Assembly (NCBI GenBank): GCA_038503065.1
Contig: JBCAMK010000001.1
Span: 2,418,001-2,482,000 of the forward strand
Direction of reading: 5' to 3'
DNA: 64,000 bases
DNA from: Paragyromitra xinjiangensis
Taxonomy: Eukaryota; Ascomycota; Pezizomycetes; Pezizales; Discinaceae
Shown: piece by piece, positions 1 to 8,772 of the stretch
How positions within the stretch are numbered: the first letter of the stretch is position 1
How the letters are laid out: the number at the start of each line of letters is the position of its first letter
Notes under the pieces: model-generated
The model's database searches: none
Seen by the model: the letters and a program-made list of their open reading frames with translations, nothing else
Told to the model about the DNA's origin: nothing
Program-made: the position numbers and the translations under genes

Positions 1-301
1 ATGAGACTGAGAACATTGGAGCGAATATCCTCGGTGATTTGAGGGTGCAGAGGGAGCAGATCAGTAGCACGCATAACACGCTGAATGACAGCGAGCGGTA
101 TTTGGACAGGAGCATTAAAACGCTAAGGGGGATGGCACGTAGGTAGTACACCTTCATGATTTAGAAGATCCTCTGACTTGGAAGATGGGATTTTGATTGC
201 TGATGGTGCATAGGATGGCTACCAATCGGATGATTACTATTGCAATTATCACGGTTTTGGTTTTGTTGATTATGGCGGTTATCGTGTCGAAGTTTCGTTG
301 A
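1..301 (+). CDS. VTI1: Vti1-like v-SNARE, C-terminal part (cut by window edge)
   Basis: The last 75 residues of a Qb-SNARE of the Vti1 family, which drives fusion of Golgi, endosomal and vacuolar membranes. Reading starts in frame at base 3; the upstream exons lie outside the window. Two exons (3-142 and 214-301) are separated by a 71-nt intron that begins GTAGT and ends CATAG. Exon 1 gives the end of the SNARE helix (NIGANILGDLRVQREQI, then LNDSERYLDRS). Exon 2 encodes the single C-terminal anchor, about 20 hydrophobic residues starting MITIAIITVLV and ending in a short SKFR tail. The GANIL-DLR-QREQI pattern is what points to Vti1 rather than another SNARE. Without splicing the frame stops at the intron, so the join is required. 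Confidence 0.85.
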
Positions 302-781
302 GTTTGGTTTTCTGGTTTGGAGCTTGGGAGTTGCTTTTTTGCTTTTCTAATTACCTTCTTCAGGCGTACATTTTTATATATATGATTGGCTTTAAAAGAA
401 CTTTTGATGCAATCGCTGGGGATTTGCAGTCACCGTGTGACGCGGTAGTATGTTTCCTTTGTCACGACGGCGGGACCGTCGGTACCTCTACGTTCGTTTA
501 AAGGGTTTTTGGTGTGACCTATTCCGTTGGATGTATTGTAGATGAAGTAAGGTGGAGAGTAGTGGAAGATGTCGAGTAGAGAGAGCTGGAGAAAGGAACG
601 GAGGGAGAGAAGTGGAGAGCGGTTCACAAGACATGTTTTCGATAGCTATACTTCGTTTCACACGGAGGGTAGATTACTAGGTAGTTCAAGGAATGCCAAG
701 TACCAATATCTCTGCATCTCCTCCATTCTTACATGCGGACCACCCAAACATCCACATCTCACCTCCATCCCATCCCACCCA
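302..781. other. Intergenic, convergent 3' ends
   Basis: This stretch lies between the stop codons of VTI1 (+) and TFB5 (-), so it should hold both 3' UTRs and terminators. Short open frames occur on both strands but none resembles a protein family or has splice support. I see no RNA gene or repeat. Confidence 0.6.
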
Positions 782-1114
782 TTACCCAGGCTGCTCAGGA
801 TCACTCTCATCATCCTTCTCCATCATCTGCGTTTTCTCCAGGATCTTCTCCAGTTTCTCCTTCAGCTCCGCCAGCTTCGCCTCCTTGATCACCAACGTCT
901 GCTCATCGAGATCCTCAACAATGAACGCGTGATGTGAGTCCTCGTCGATCTTGAGGATTATCGCCTTAATCGATGGGTCGCTGGTAGGATTGTTAGTTCG
1001 AGATTGACAGCGGTGGAGGGGAGGGTAACCATTCGACTAGAACACCTAAAAGGGGTGTCAGTAGGTAGGTGCTGGATAGAGGGGTGCAGACGGACCTTTG
1101 ACAGCTCGGGGCAT
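782..1114 (-). CDS. TFB5: TFIIH subunit Tfb5 (TTDA/GTF2H5)
   Basis: A 77-residue protein in three exons: 1114-1096, 1045-1030 and 980-782, with introns of 50 and 49 nt. Tfb5 is the smallest core subunit of TFIIH and stabilises Tfb2/p52 for nucleotide excision repair and transcription. The join gives MPRAVKGVLVECDPSIK, the family N-terminus, then AIILKIDEDS, FIVEDLDEQTLVIKE and a C-terminal charged helix ending in an acidic tail. Length matches the family (about 70 aa). The first two exons are only 19 and 16 nt, so automated gene callers could easily miss the start. The gene is convergent with VTI1. Confidence 0.92.
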
Positions 1115-1838
1115 GGTGGTGAGGTTGGGTCGTTGTGACGGTGGCTTGGCGGGAGTTTGGGTTTATGTTTGGTGTGGTTTGAGGTGCTGGTAGGTTCTAT
1201 TTTTGGTGGGGATGGTGGCGAGTGATTCGGGATGATTTTACTGTGGGATGGAGGTCTTGTGTTTGAGTATAGCTGTAAAGTACTTTGCATGTGACTAAGG
1301 CGATACGAGGGCCTTAATATAGTCTTGATCCAACCATCATCCCTCTTTCTCTGCTTCGCAATTGAATCCTTCTTAGCATCTAACTCATCTTAATTTTTCT
1401 CAATGAGCATCTCGAGTGTGTTGGAGTAGTGGGATAAAGGAAGTTGGAAGCTTAATTTGGTCTTTGTGGTGTTGTCACGGTTCTGATAGTTATGGATAGG
1501 CTACTGTGAATACTTCATTTAGATTCTCGGCTCTTGGGATGTGCTCTTATATTGAGGTTTCCCTACGTGCATACCGGGTTTTTGGGAAGGGTGAGGTGTG
1601 GTAGAGCCTTGGATTATGAAAGGATGAGAGGGAAGGGGTTTTATTTAGTGCGAAGAAAATTGTCGTGAGAGAGCATACTTAAATTTTTAGAAGTAGGATG
1701 CTTTAGCTAACTGGGATATTATGTCATAGTCAATCAAACTTTTCGCTGTTCTTCGTGTGCATGAGGGGGTTGCTGAGGATGACATTAAGCCTACGCTGGG
1801 ATTCGGGGTAGTGGCAGTGGGTTACTTTCCACTACTGT
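1115..1838. other. Intergenic, upstream of TFB5
   Basis: Holds the TFB5 promoter side and then moderately AT-rich sequence running into the transposon debris. No credible ORF, RNA gene or clear repeat was seen. Confidence 0.5.
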
Positions 1839-1840
1839 TA

Positions 1841-1889
1841 CTCGGGTCTGGGATATGAAGATGGAACGCCAGGGATCCTCGATGATCAA
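1841..1889 (+). repeat. Extra copy of the mariner terminal repeat
   Basis: Begins CTCGGGTCTGGGATATGAAG directly after a TA. It matches, in the same orientation, the left terminal repeat at 2062 (shared CTCGGGTC, ATGGAAC and CAGG-ATCC blocks). No partner right end was seen for it, so it is either a solo end of an older copy or the outer end of a nested insertion. Confidence 0.6.
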
Positions 1890-2061
1890 CAGTGATCGGC
1901 AGATGGAACGCTTAAGAGTTTTCAAATTTCATCAAAATATCAGAGTACAGTGTGACTAGTAACTAGTAGATAAAAAAGCAGTGAAAATAATATAGGATAA
2001 GAGGGTTAAAAATAGAGATAAAAATATGTTTGCAATAATGATAGTAGTAACAGTAGATATA

Positions 2062-2110
2062 CTCGGGTCATGGGTATGGAGATGGAACATCAGGATTCCC
2101 TGCTCTGAGT
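2062..2110 (+). repeat. Left terminal inverted repeat
   Basis: Left end of the mariner-type element, preceded by TA. It pairs with 5140-5188 in inverted orientation with scattered mismatches. Confidence 0.85.
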
Positions 2111-2132
2111 GGTAAAGGAAACCAAAAATCAA

Positions 2133-3630
2133 TCAGTACACCGTATGTCCTCCATTCGCACTATGGATTGCCTGCACACGCTGAGGCATCGATTGAGTAA
2201 GATCTGAAAAAAATTTAGTAATATTTCTTGATTAAAATGAGTTGGAACAGTAACTCACGGGCAATATCATCATTAGTTAAAGCATCCCATTCTTCCCAGA
2301 TTGCCTGCTTCATAGTATCATTTTTCTGGGGACGGGGATTTCTCATATTGAGTCGCTGTTTCATGATCCGCCATACAGGCTCAATAGGATTCGCATCTGG
2401 AGAAGATGCTACCCATGGAAGCATGTAATGATACATACCAAGAGCTCTCAAGTGAGCTGTAGTGTAATGGGCTCGGTGGGCGGGAGCCCCATCCTGCATC
2501 CAATAAATATATTGAGTTGGATTTTCGTTGCAGGAACGCTGCCAAAACGGGTGGAGATAGCCATCAATGATATATTGACAGTAATTCGAGCCATTGATAG
2601 TTTTCCCCCAACTTTCTTTATCCCAAATCACAAGTGGCCCTTTTTGATCCCCCATGATACATCCCCATACCATAATAGTATCCCGTTTACTGAACTTTGG
2701 AACCAAACAAGTCTCTTCATACTCTTCTCCAGGTTTTCGGGTAACATAAACACGTCCAGGAAAACCACCAACATTGAAAGCACATTCATCAGTCCAAATA
2801 GTAAATCGCCAGTCATTGACTGTCCAGTCTGAAAACCTTGTAGCCCATTCTAACCTAAGTCTTTTTGCATTTTGGTTGAGAAATGGTTTAACTCGAGCAA
2901 TACGACGGTGGTAGCCTGCACGAGCTAAGGCTCGCTCAATTGTTCGTCCAGAAACTGCTAAGCCCAAACTTTGTGCAACATCTCGATATTGTTGCCTGCG
3001 ATTTTCGGAGGAGGATGAGATGTAGTCAATGATGCGTTGAAGTTGATGAGAGTCAATGAGAGATGGCCGCCCAGGTCTTCGTTTAACAGGAGTTAAAAGA
3101 TGTTCCTGTCGGTCACAAATATTCCAAACTGAAGCAATTGGCATATGCAACTCATGTGCAATACGACGGTAGGACCAATTAGCTGATGAACGAAGGGTAC
3201 GAACAGCAACTCGAGTTGCAGCAGGATATGTGGTTGTGACTCGATGAGGATTGGTTGCAACTTGAGTTGGAGTGGAAGGTGGTGCATCGATCTCAGTATC
3301 AGATTGGTATGGGGAAGATGGTTCTGAAGGAGTAGCTCAATTAAAAAGAGTATGGCGTCTTCCATCGAAAACTGTGGGATCAATGCCGAGAAGTGCCGCA
3401 GCAGCAAATGCAGGATTTGGAGGAGGAGTAGGTGAAGACCCTATATCTGGATCATAGGCATTGTCTTCTGTGGACTGCAAGTCACTGTTGTTTGGAGAAA
3501 CTGTCCGAATGCTGGCATTATCTGGTGTGATAATTATTGCCTCATCTCTGTCAGATTCATCCAAGTATTGTTGCCAGGACTGTTGGCCTTGAAGTACAAC
3601 ATTATAAAAACCAGGCGCAGAGGAAGGCAT
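2133..3630 (-). pseudogene. Tc1/mariner DDE transposase with one in-frame TGA
   Basis: A transposase that cuts and pastes the surrounding element. The model has exon 1 at 3630-2259 and exon 2 at 2203-2133, with a 55-nt intron. Splicing restores the superfamily C-terminus (SMPQRVQAIHSANGGHTVY), which is lost if the intron is read through. The N-terminus (from MPSSAPGFYNVVL) is acidic and Ser/Pro-rich. A helix-turn-helix follows around SYRRIAHELHMPIASVWNI, with a second one in the RRPGRPS-ISSSSENRRQQYR region. The catalytic triad is visible: D in IWTDECAFNV, D in YWMQDGAPAHRA, and E in SSPDANPIEPVW. The only lesion is a TGA at 3337-3339, after about residue 97, with open frame on both sides. 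A shorter protein could start downstream, so partial activity is not excluded. Confidence 0.8.
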
Positions 3631-4172
3631 TGATGGTTGGATGTGTTGAATCGGGGTATGGAGGAAGTAGCAATAAAAAAAGATATATTTGAAGTATCTT
3701 GTGATGAGAAAGTGAGCTGGAACGGGGGTGTGTGCTGATGAATGGTAGAGAATAACATTACGGGGCAATTCCAGTCCTATTTATCTTGTAATCTCTAGCG
3801 AAAATCTTAACTCTTTGCTACACATAAGTTCAACGTATAGATGATATCACAAGCACCTCTCAACCAAGATTTTTTAAAAACTCGTGAATGCTATTTTTCG
3901 AGATTGTATGACGACTGTGGCTTCAAAACCAACAGATATTAAGGAAATTATAGGGCCTAAACAAGTAAAAATATGTGATATTCCTTCAGACTTCCTTTTA
4001 GAGTGGATTTTGAAACACGGGATGTGTGAACGGGCCCTATGTCTTACTTGATAGACAACAACTGTCATCAGACTTCACCCTCAACCCCCTGATGCACTCG
4101 TCAGCTCTTCTGAGTTCCTTTCTTTCCTTGTTTACTTGTGTGTTTATGTCGTGATTACAGCCAATTGAGATC
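3631..4172. other. Divergent intergenic region inside the transposon
   Basis: Lies between the transposase start and the second ORF and presumably holds both promoters. AT-rich; no other ORF of note. Confidence 0.45.
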
Positions 4173-4682
4173 ATGCCAGGCCTTATTCTTCCTAACCTGC
4201 TTTTTCCCGAAACTGCCATTGAAAGTAGTGAACCTACTCCTCCAGCAGCTGGCAGTCATTCTACCTCTCATACTCTTTCACCAACTCGAAATCTACATAC
4301 AACAACAACACCACTCGTTTCTGACTCTATACACGAATTGAAAGCACTAGCTGAACGGTATGGGTGCTCAGAATTACAGAGATTGGCAGCCCGTTGGTCC
4401 CGCCAGTAAGTTGTCATTTTTGGTTGAAATTTTACTTGAAAACTAATCAATACTCGTGGGTGCTGGATAAAGAGAATATTATGTGGAAAGAAGAACCAAT
4501 ATGCTTCTCCAAGAACGCGAATCCTTAATTGAGCAAGTTTATCTTCTGCAGGAAAAGTTTGTACCCATAATATATTTGTAGAAAAAATTCTAACTTTATT
4601 TAGACTTCAAGCACAACGATTTGCATGGGAGATTGTGGTTGGCACAGCTACACGAGAGTTGTCTAGGCTGGAACGCAATTGA
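4173..4682 (+). CDS. Second transposon ORF, small coiled-coil-like protein, function unknown
   Basis: Three exons (4173-4405, 4494-4556, 4604-4682) join into one 124-residue frame through two GT-AG introns of 88 and 47 nt. It starts MPGLILPNLLFPET, continues through a Ser/Thr/Pro-rich stretch, then a charged helical half (IHELKALAERYGCSELQRLA) and, after splicing, LLQERESLIEQVYLLQ followed by LQAQRFAWEIVVGTATRELS. The second half looks like an amphipathic or coiled-coil helix. It is divergent from the transposase, with 542 bp between the start codons. I recognise no family. The splice sites and frame continuity argue for a real gene, but there is no homology evidence. It could be an accessory protein of the transposon or captured host sequence. 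Confidence 0.5.
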
Positions 4683-5139
4683 TAAATATCTTATTATTGA
4701 TATAAGCTATTTGAGAGATTTTTTTTAGTTTAATTTTACATTTATTGATCTCTTGTACTTTTCTACTACTGCAGCAAAACGAGTCGCCTCGGCCATCCCT
4801 TACTACAATTTGTCACCTGCTATTTAGCCGATTTGGATCGAAACCCATGAACCTTTTTAAACAGATGATAGTGTAGTAGGTAATAGCCGGGGACATTACA
4901 CCGACGGTACTTTGCGGTGGACAACCCTCTTACCCGTATTAGGGGCCCCTCAATTGAAAATCTGCTGCTTTCATCAGGAGTTGAACCTAGGGCGGTTTCC
5001 ACGAAAAAAGACAGATAGCCGTCAGTATATACCATTATACTATCATAGATATAATTGTAGATGCATTTCTTTTAAAATTAGCGAGCGAAATTTTCGCCCT
5101 TGTTAATGTTCAGGTGTTTTGGCATTTCTGTCTATACCC
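4683..5139. other. Non-coding right arm of the transposon
   Basis: AT-rich sequence between the second ORF and the right terminal repeat. It contains a short palindrome, GCGAAATTTTCGC, near 5086. No coding signal seen. Confidence 0.45.
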
Positions 5140-5188
5140 CACGATCCAGGGATCCCCTACCGTTCCATCTCCACCCCCCTGACCCGAG
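5140..5188 (-). repeat. Right terminal inverted repeat
   Basis: Right end of the element, ending GACCCGAG before TA. It is the inverted counterpart of 2062-2110. Confidence 0.85.
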
Positions 5189-5406
5189 TATTAGGAGTCT
5201 GGTTGTGGTTGTTGGGTCATATTTCTATAATAATCTTGGATTTGAGTGAAACACCCAAGATTCTTGGACAAATAAATAAGTCTTCTAGAAGTACATATAT
5301 TGGTACAAATATCTCAATTATCTAATGCTCCTCGACATCAGCTCTTGTGGTAGCTAACCTCCAAAGATAACCCTTCACCTCCCTACTATTACACTCAGAA
5401 CGCAAA

Positions 5407-6316
5407 TCATGCCTCTTCATCCTCAACCTCCTCCATTTCTGCCTGGAACCTTGTCATCTCATCATCAACATCCGGCGCAGCATTTATCTTTTTCGCCAGA
5501 GTAGCCAAACCACCATCCTCACTCTGGCCAACCGCATCCTCAGCGTTCCTCTCTTCAGCTTCCTTCTCTTCCTTTGCTTTCTGAGCTTCAATCTTCCGTT
5601 TCACGGCGGCGGGGACGAATGCTGCAGCTTCTTTTCTTAGATCACGTAGTATAGGTGCAGATTCGTATGTGGTTTTTACGACGGGCGCTACGGGTTTTGA
5701 GGGCAGCTCGTGTGGTTGACGGGGTCCTTTTTGTGGTTCTGTTGGTGGTTTCTGGTTAGGTAGGGGTGGGGGTGTTCCCTCGGGCATGGGGATGTCGCGG
5801 ACAGAGGATGCGGTGGATTCGCCTGAGCCAGAAAGTTAGTGGGTTTCACACTGCGTGGACTGAATCTAGGAGAGGCAAACCTGAATCACTTTCGTCACCT
5901 CGATCGAACTGTGGTCTTCCCGGCCCCCGTCTTTGGAACTGGTCACGAAATCAGCTGAGCCCCTCCTTAACTCAGTTTCCTCAACTTACATTACTCGAAA
6001 GGTCCTCACTGGCTGGCCTCTTGACACCCTTCCGCTCGCCCCCAGCTTCTCTCTTCTTCGCTTTCTCTTCTTCAATCTGCGGCCCCAGCGCCTCCTTGGC
6101 TTTCTTCACCGCCGCAAGGTCCTTCTCCAGCTCCTGCAGCTGCTTCCGATCATGTGTCGAGATGCGACCATTCTCCTCGAGGGCTTTGAGCTCATCGATC
6201 TGTTTTTGGATTCGGTCTGGGTTGCGACGGGCTAGTTTTTCGGTGCGGAGTTTTAATTTTTCGAATTTCCCCTTTTTGATTTGCTTTTGCTTTTCTTTCT
6301 TGTGCCAGGCTTGCAT
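5407..6316 (-). CDS. WBP11-family splicing factor
   Basis: A 266-residue nuclear protein of the WW-domain-binding-protein-11 family, which associates with the spliceosome. Exons are 6316-5990, 5938-5881 and 5822-5407, with introns of 51 and 58 nt. The N-terminal basic coiled-coil has the family signature: KKEKQKQIKKGKFEKLK, then LARRNPDRIQKQIDELKALE and ELEKDLAAVKKAKEALG. The small middle exon continues the frame into SVRDIPMPEGTPPPLP, the conserved proline motif. The C-terminus (APILRDLRKEAAAFVP, then basic and acidic helices ending EEVEDEEA) also fits. The start is the ATG at 6316; family members usually have a few more residues before the KKEKQK block, so a small upstream exon cannot be excluded. 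Confidence 0.82.
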
Positions 6317-6653
6317 CGTGGGTTTTTGGGTGTGGTGGGTTGTGGGGAGCTGGAGGTGTGGTTGGGTTTGGGTTTGGCGATCTCCCGGTTTTGAGCCGCG
6401 TCTTGTGCGGAAAGAGCCGTTGGGGATAGGTGGGTCTCGGGGGTCCAACACCTAATTATTCGGACTTTGACTGTGGTGAATTACTGCTAGGTAGTTATTT
6501 CCTGGCCTTTGAAGGGCCCAATTCCCTGACTTCTTTCTACCTCTTTCGTGGTTGTCGTACTTTTAAGACTTTCAAGGCTCCCACCCGTCATATTCATCAT
6601 ATGTCACTCGGAGCTTTACATATAGTATAGGATGCTCATAGGTCGGTTGAGCA
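6317..6653. other. Intergenic between WBP11 and RPR2
   Basis: Both neighbours are on the minus strand, so this holds the RPR2 3' UTR and the WBP11 promoter. A GT-rich tract adjoins the WBP11 start. No other feature seen. Confidence 0.5.
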
Positions 6654-7217
6654 TTACGTTGTTACATCTACCGCCGCAGCATCCCCGGAGCTCTGCTGCA
6701 AGGGCCTTTCGGTCTTTGGATCAATAGGCTCCTGGTCTTTCTTTTGACCTCCCTCTCCTCCACCCTTCTCCCCACCAATAACAACATCCGGCCTCTCACA
6801 CCAAAGCCTCCACTCAGCCCCCTTCTTAACCTCCATACCAACCGGGAACCTCTTCGCAGCACCGCAAGCGTTGCACTCAACAACCAACACATCAGCCCAC
6901 GGCTTCCGCCCACCACGACTATTATTCTCAACTCTATGTGTGCTTGTAGTCCCAGGGATCAGGAGAAGATCACAGCGTTTACAGATTGTTCGCTTAAGAC
7001 CTGGGGAGAGCCGAAGGACTGATTTCTTTGCGACAGTGCGAGCTGTTGAGAGGTAGAAACGGGAGAGTGGGGCGTTGGCGTTGGGGTCGATGGGGTTGGA
7101 GGCAGAGGGTCGGGAGAGGAGTTGGGCTGATTGGTAGAGGAAGTTGATACGGGAGTAGAGATGGGAGTTTGGGACGTGGGGTTTAGTGTTTTGGGGACGG
7201 GGTTTGGATTTTGCCAT
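6654..7217 (-). CDS. RPR2: RNase P/MRP protein subunit Rpr2 (Rpp21/SNM1 domain)
   Basis: A single-exon, 187-residue protein of the Rpr2/Rpp21/SNM1 family. As part of RNase P it helps process the 5' leader of pre-tRNAs. Two helices at the N-terminus (HLYSRINFLYQSAQLLS and FYLSTARTVAKKSVLRLS) precede a four-cysteine zinc ribbon: CKRCDLLLIPGTTS, then VVECNACGAAKRFPV. The C-terminal 50 residues are Lys/Glu/Gly-rich and low complexity. The start is the ATG at 7217, giving MAKSKPRPQNTKPHV. The gene is head to head with RPC6, whose start codon is 314 bp away. Confidence 0.88.
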   Translation of the reverse strand: MAKSKPRPQNTKPHVPNSHLYSRINFLYQSAQLLSRPSASNPIDPNANAPLSRFYLSTARTVAKKSVLRLSPGLKRTICKRCDLLLIPGTTSTHRVENNSRGGRKPWADVLVVECNACGAAKRFPVGMEVKKGAEWRLWCERPDVVIGGEKGGGEGGQKKDQEPIDPKTERPLQQSSGDAAAVDVTT

Positions 7218-7531
7218 TGTAGGTGATTGGCCTCGGAGGTGGTGGACGAGATGGGATGGTAGGGCTTTTGGGTCTTCTAGTTGGTTAAAGTACCTGTCTA
7301 GATGTTGAGTATTTTCCCCTGGTAATATTTCAAAACCCGCCTGAATGGTACCTTTGAGTCCCTGTCTGGGTCGGTGACATGAAAGGTTACCCGGCTATAC
7401 AAATATTTCAAGACTTGGCGCCTCTCTGCCAATGCGTCACAAAACCAAAACTCAACCTTCCATCTCTCCTCCAATTTGCCCCACTATTCCTCCCACTTTC
7501 CACTCCGGTTTCTCATAAACACTACCGCCAC
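7218..7531. promoter_or_regulatory. Probable bidirectional promoter of RPR2 and RPC6
   Basis: 314 bp separate the start codons of the two divergent genes, so both core promoters must lie here. The RPC6-proximal part is pyrimidine-rich on the plus strand, as in many fungal core promoters. No specific factor site is claimed. Confidence 0.6.
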
Positions 7532-8772
7532 ATGGCTCAAGTTCCTCAATCTACTATCGATACTTTGGCCGCCGCCGTCTACGAATCATGTCTCAAAGCA
7601 CCGAGCGACCAGCTCTTCTCCATCTCGGAGCTGCAGAGCATGGTCCCTGGCAAAAATAACCTTGAGGTTACCCAGCGGGTTCTCAATGAGCTGTTACGGA
7701 CGAGATCGTTAAGCGCATTGACGCAAGGGAACCAGACAGTCTTTAAGGCTGCGGCGAGGGATTATGCGGATAAGTGAGTAATTATTATTATTGGTAGTAC
7801 TTGTGTACTAATTCCTACCTCCAGAGTCAAGAATATGTCCGGGGATGAAGAAATACTCTACGGTTACATCCAAGAAGCAGCGCGAGAAGGTATTTGGACG
7901 AAAACGCTAAAAGCAAAGACGAATATGCATACCACAACCATGAACAAGGCTCTGAAAGGTCTGGAGGGAAAACGTTTCGTTAAGGCTATCAAATCTGTTA
8001 AGGTAAGCTTGAGTTGTGTTCAGTGAAGTCTGCGTGTTTTTTCACGTCTGGCATTACTTTTTTCACCTCAAGCCAATTCTCTGGAGCGGATGAGCCGGGG
8101 ACGGCTGTCGTTGAAAAGCAAGACTCTTTAATGTCTTGGGACTCGCCACGAGTTTTGATTTCAATCATTCCTAAGTATGTTCATTTTTTTCACAACACCA
8201 CGCACGACCGACTAGGGAAATAAGAAAAAACGGACACTTGAGACTACAACTAGGGATTAATTAGCTAACATCAACTCCAGTACCCAGCTCGTAAAATCTA
8301 CATGCTCTACGAACTCACCCCATCTATCGACGTAACCGGCGGCCCCTGGTTCACCGACGCCGAGCTCGACAATGAGTTCATCAACGAACTTCTCACCGCA
8401 ATCACAAAATTCATAACCTCGAAATCCTTCCCACGACTCACCCGCGGTTCCTCCACCGTTGCCTCCTTCCCACCAGGATACACAGGGTACCCATCACAGA
8501 ACGAGATATACCGCTGGGTCAAGAGCAGTAATCTCACAGAGGTAGACCTAGCAGAAGCCGATATCAGGAACCTGCTGGATGTGCTTGTGTATGATGGGAA
8601 GATCGAAAGGGTGGTGGGGGGAACTGCGTATAGAGCGGTGAGGAAGCCGGATAGCGTTAATGGGTTTACGGAAAGTCCGTGTGGAAGGTGTCCGGTGTTT
8701 AGTTTGTGTAGAGAGGGGGGTCCGGTGAGCGCGAGTAATTGTGTCTATTTCGAGGATTGGCTTAATTTTTGA
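7532..8772 (+). CDS. RPC34: RNA polymerase III subunit RPC6 (C34)
   Basis: A 303-residue subunit of the Pol III-specific initiation subcomplex (C82-C34-C31), which opens promoters of tRNA and 5S genes. Exons are 7532-7773, 7825-8002 and 8281-8772. Winged-helix domains appear in order: QLFSISELQSMVPG (WH1), ILYGYIQEAAREGIWTKTLK (WH2) and a third around IYRWVKSSNLTEV. The signature YPARKIYMLYELTPSIDVTG and GGPWFTDAELDNEFI opens exon 3. The C-terminus has a four-cysteine cluster (CGRCPVFSLC, then CVYFEDWL) that in RPC39/C34 proteins binds an iron-sulphur cluster. Intron 2 (278 nt) is unusually long for this window. Confidence 0.93.

Larger units (their letters stand above)
2062..5188. mobile_element. 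Tc1/mariner-type DNA transposon, 3.1 kb, two ORFs
   Basis: Bounded by inverted terminal repeats. The left end (2062 onward) reads CTCGGGTCATGGGTATGGAG. The right end, read on the minus strand from 5188, begins CTCGGGTCAGGGGGGTGGAG. Similarity continues for about 45-50 bp (ATGGAAC, then GGATCCC or GGATTCCC). Both ends are flanked by TA (2060-2061 and 5189-5190), the target duplication of the IS630-Tc1-mariner superfamily. Inside are a DDE transposase on the minus strand (2133-3630) and a second, spliced ORF on the plus strand (4173-4682), arranged head to head. The element is about twice the usual Tc1 size. It lies between TFB5 and WBP11 without interrupting either. Confidence 0.85.

Noticed and set aside
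4880..5000. tRNA-like words (a GGTTCAACTC T-loop lookalike on the minus strand)
   Set aside because: The flanking 5-bp stem does not pair, and no D-arm, anticodon arm or acceptor stem can be drawn.
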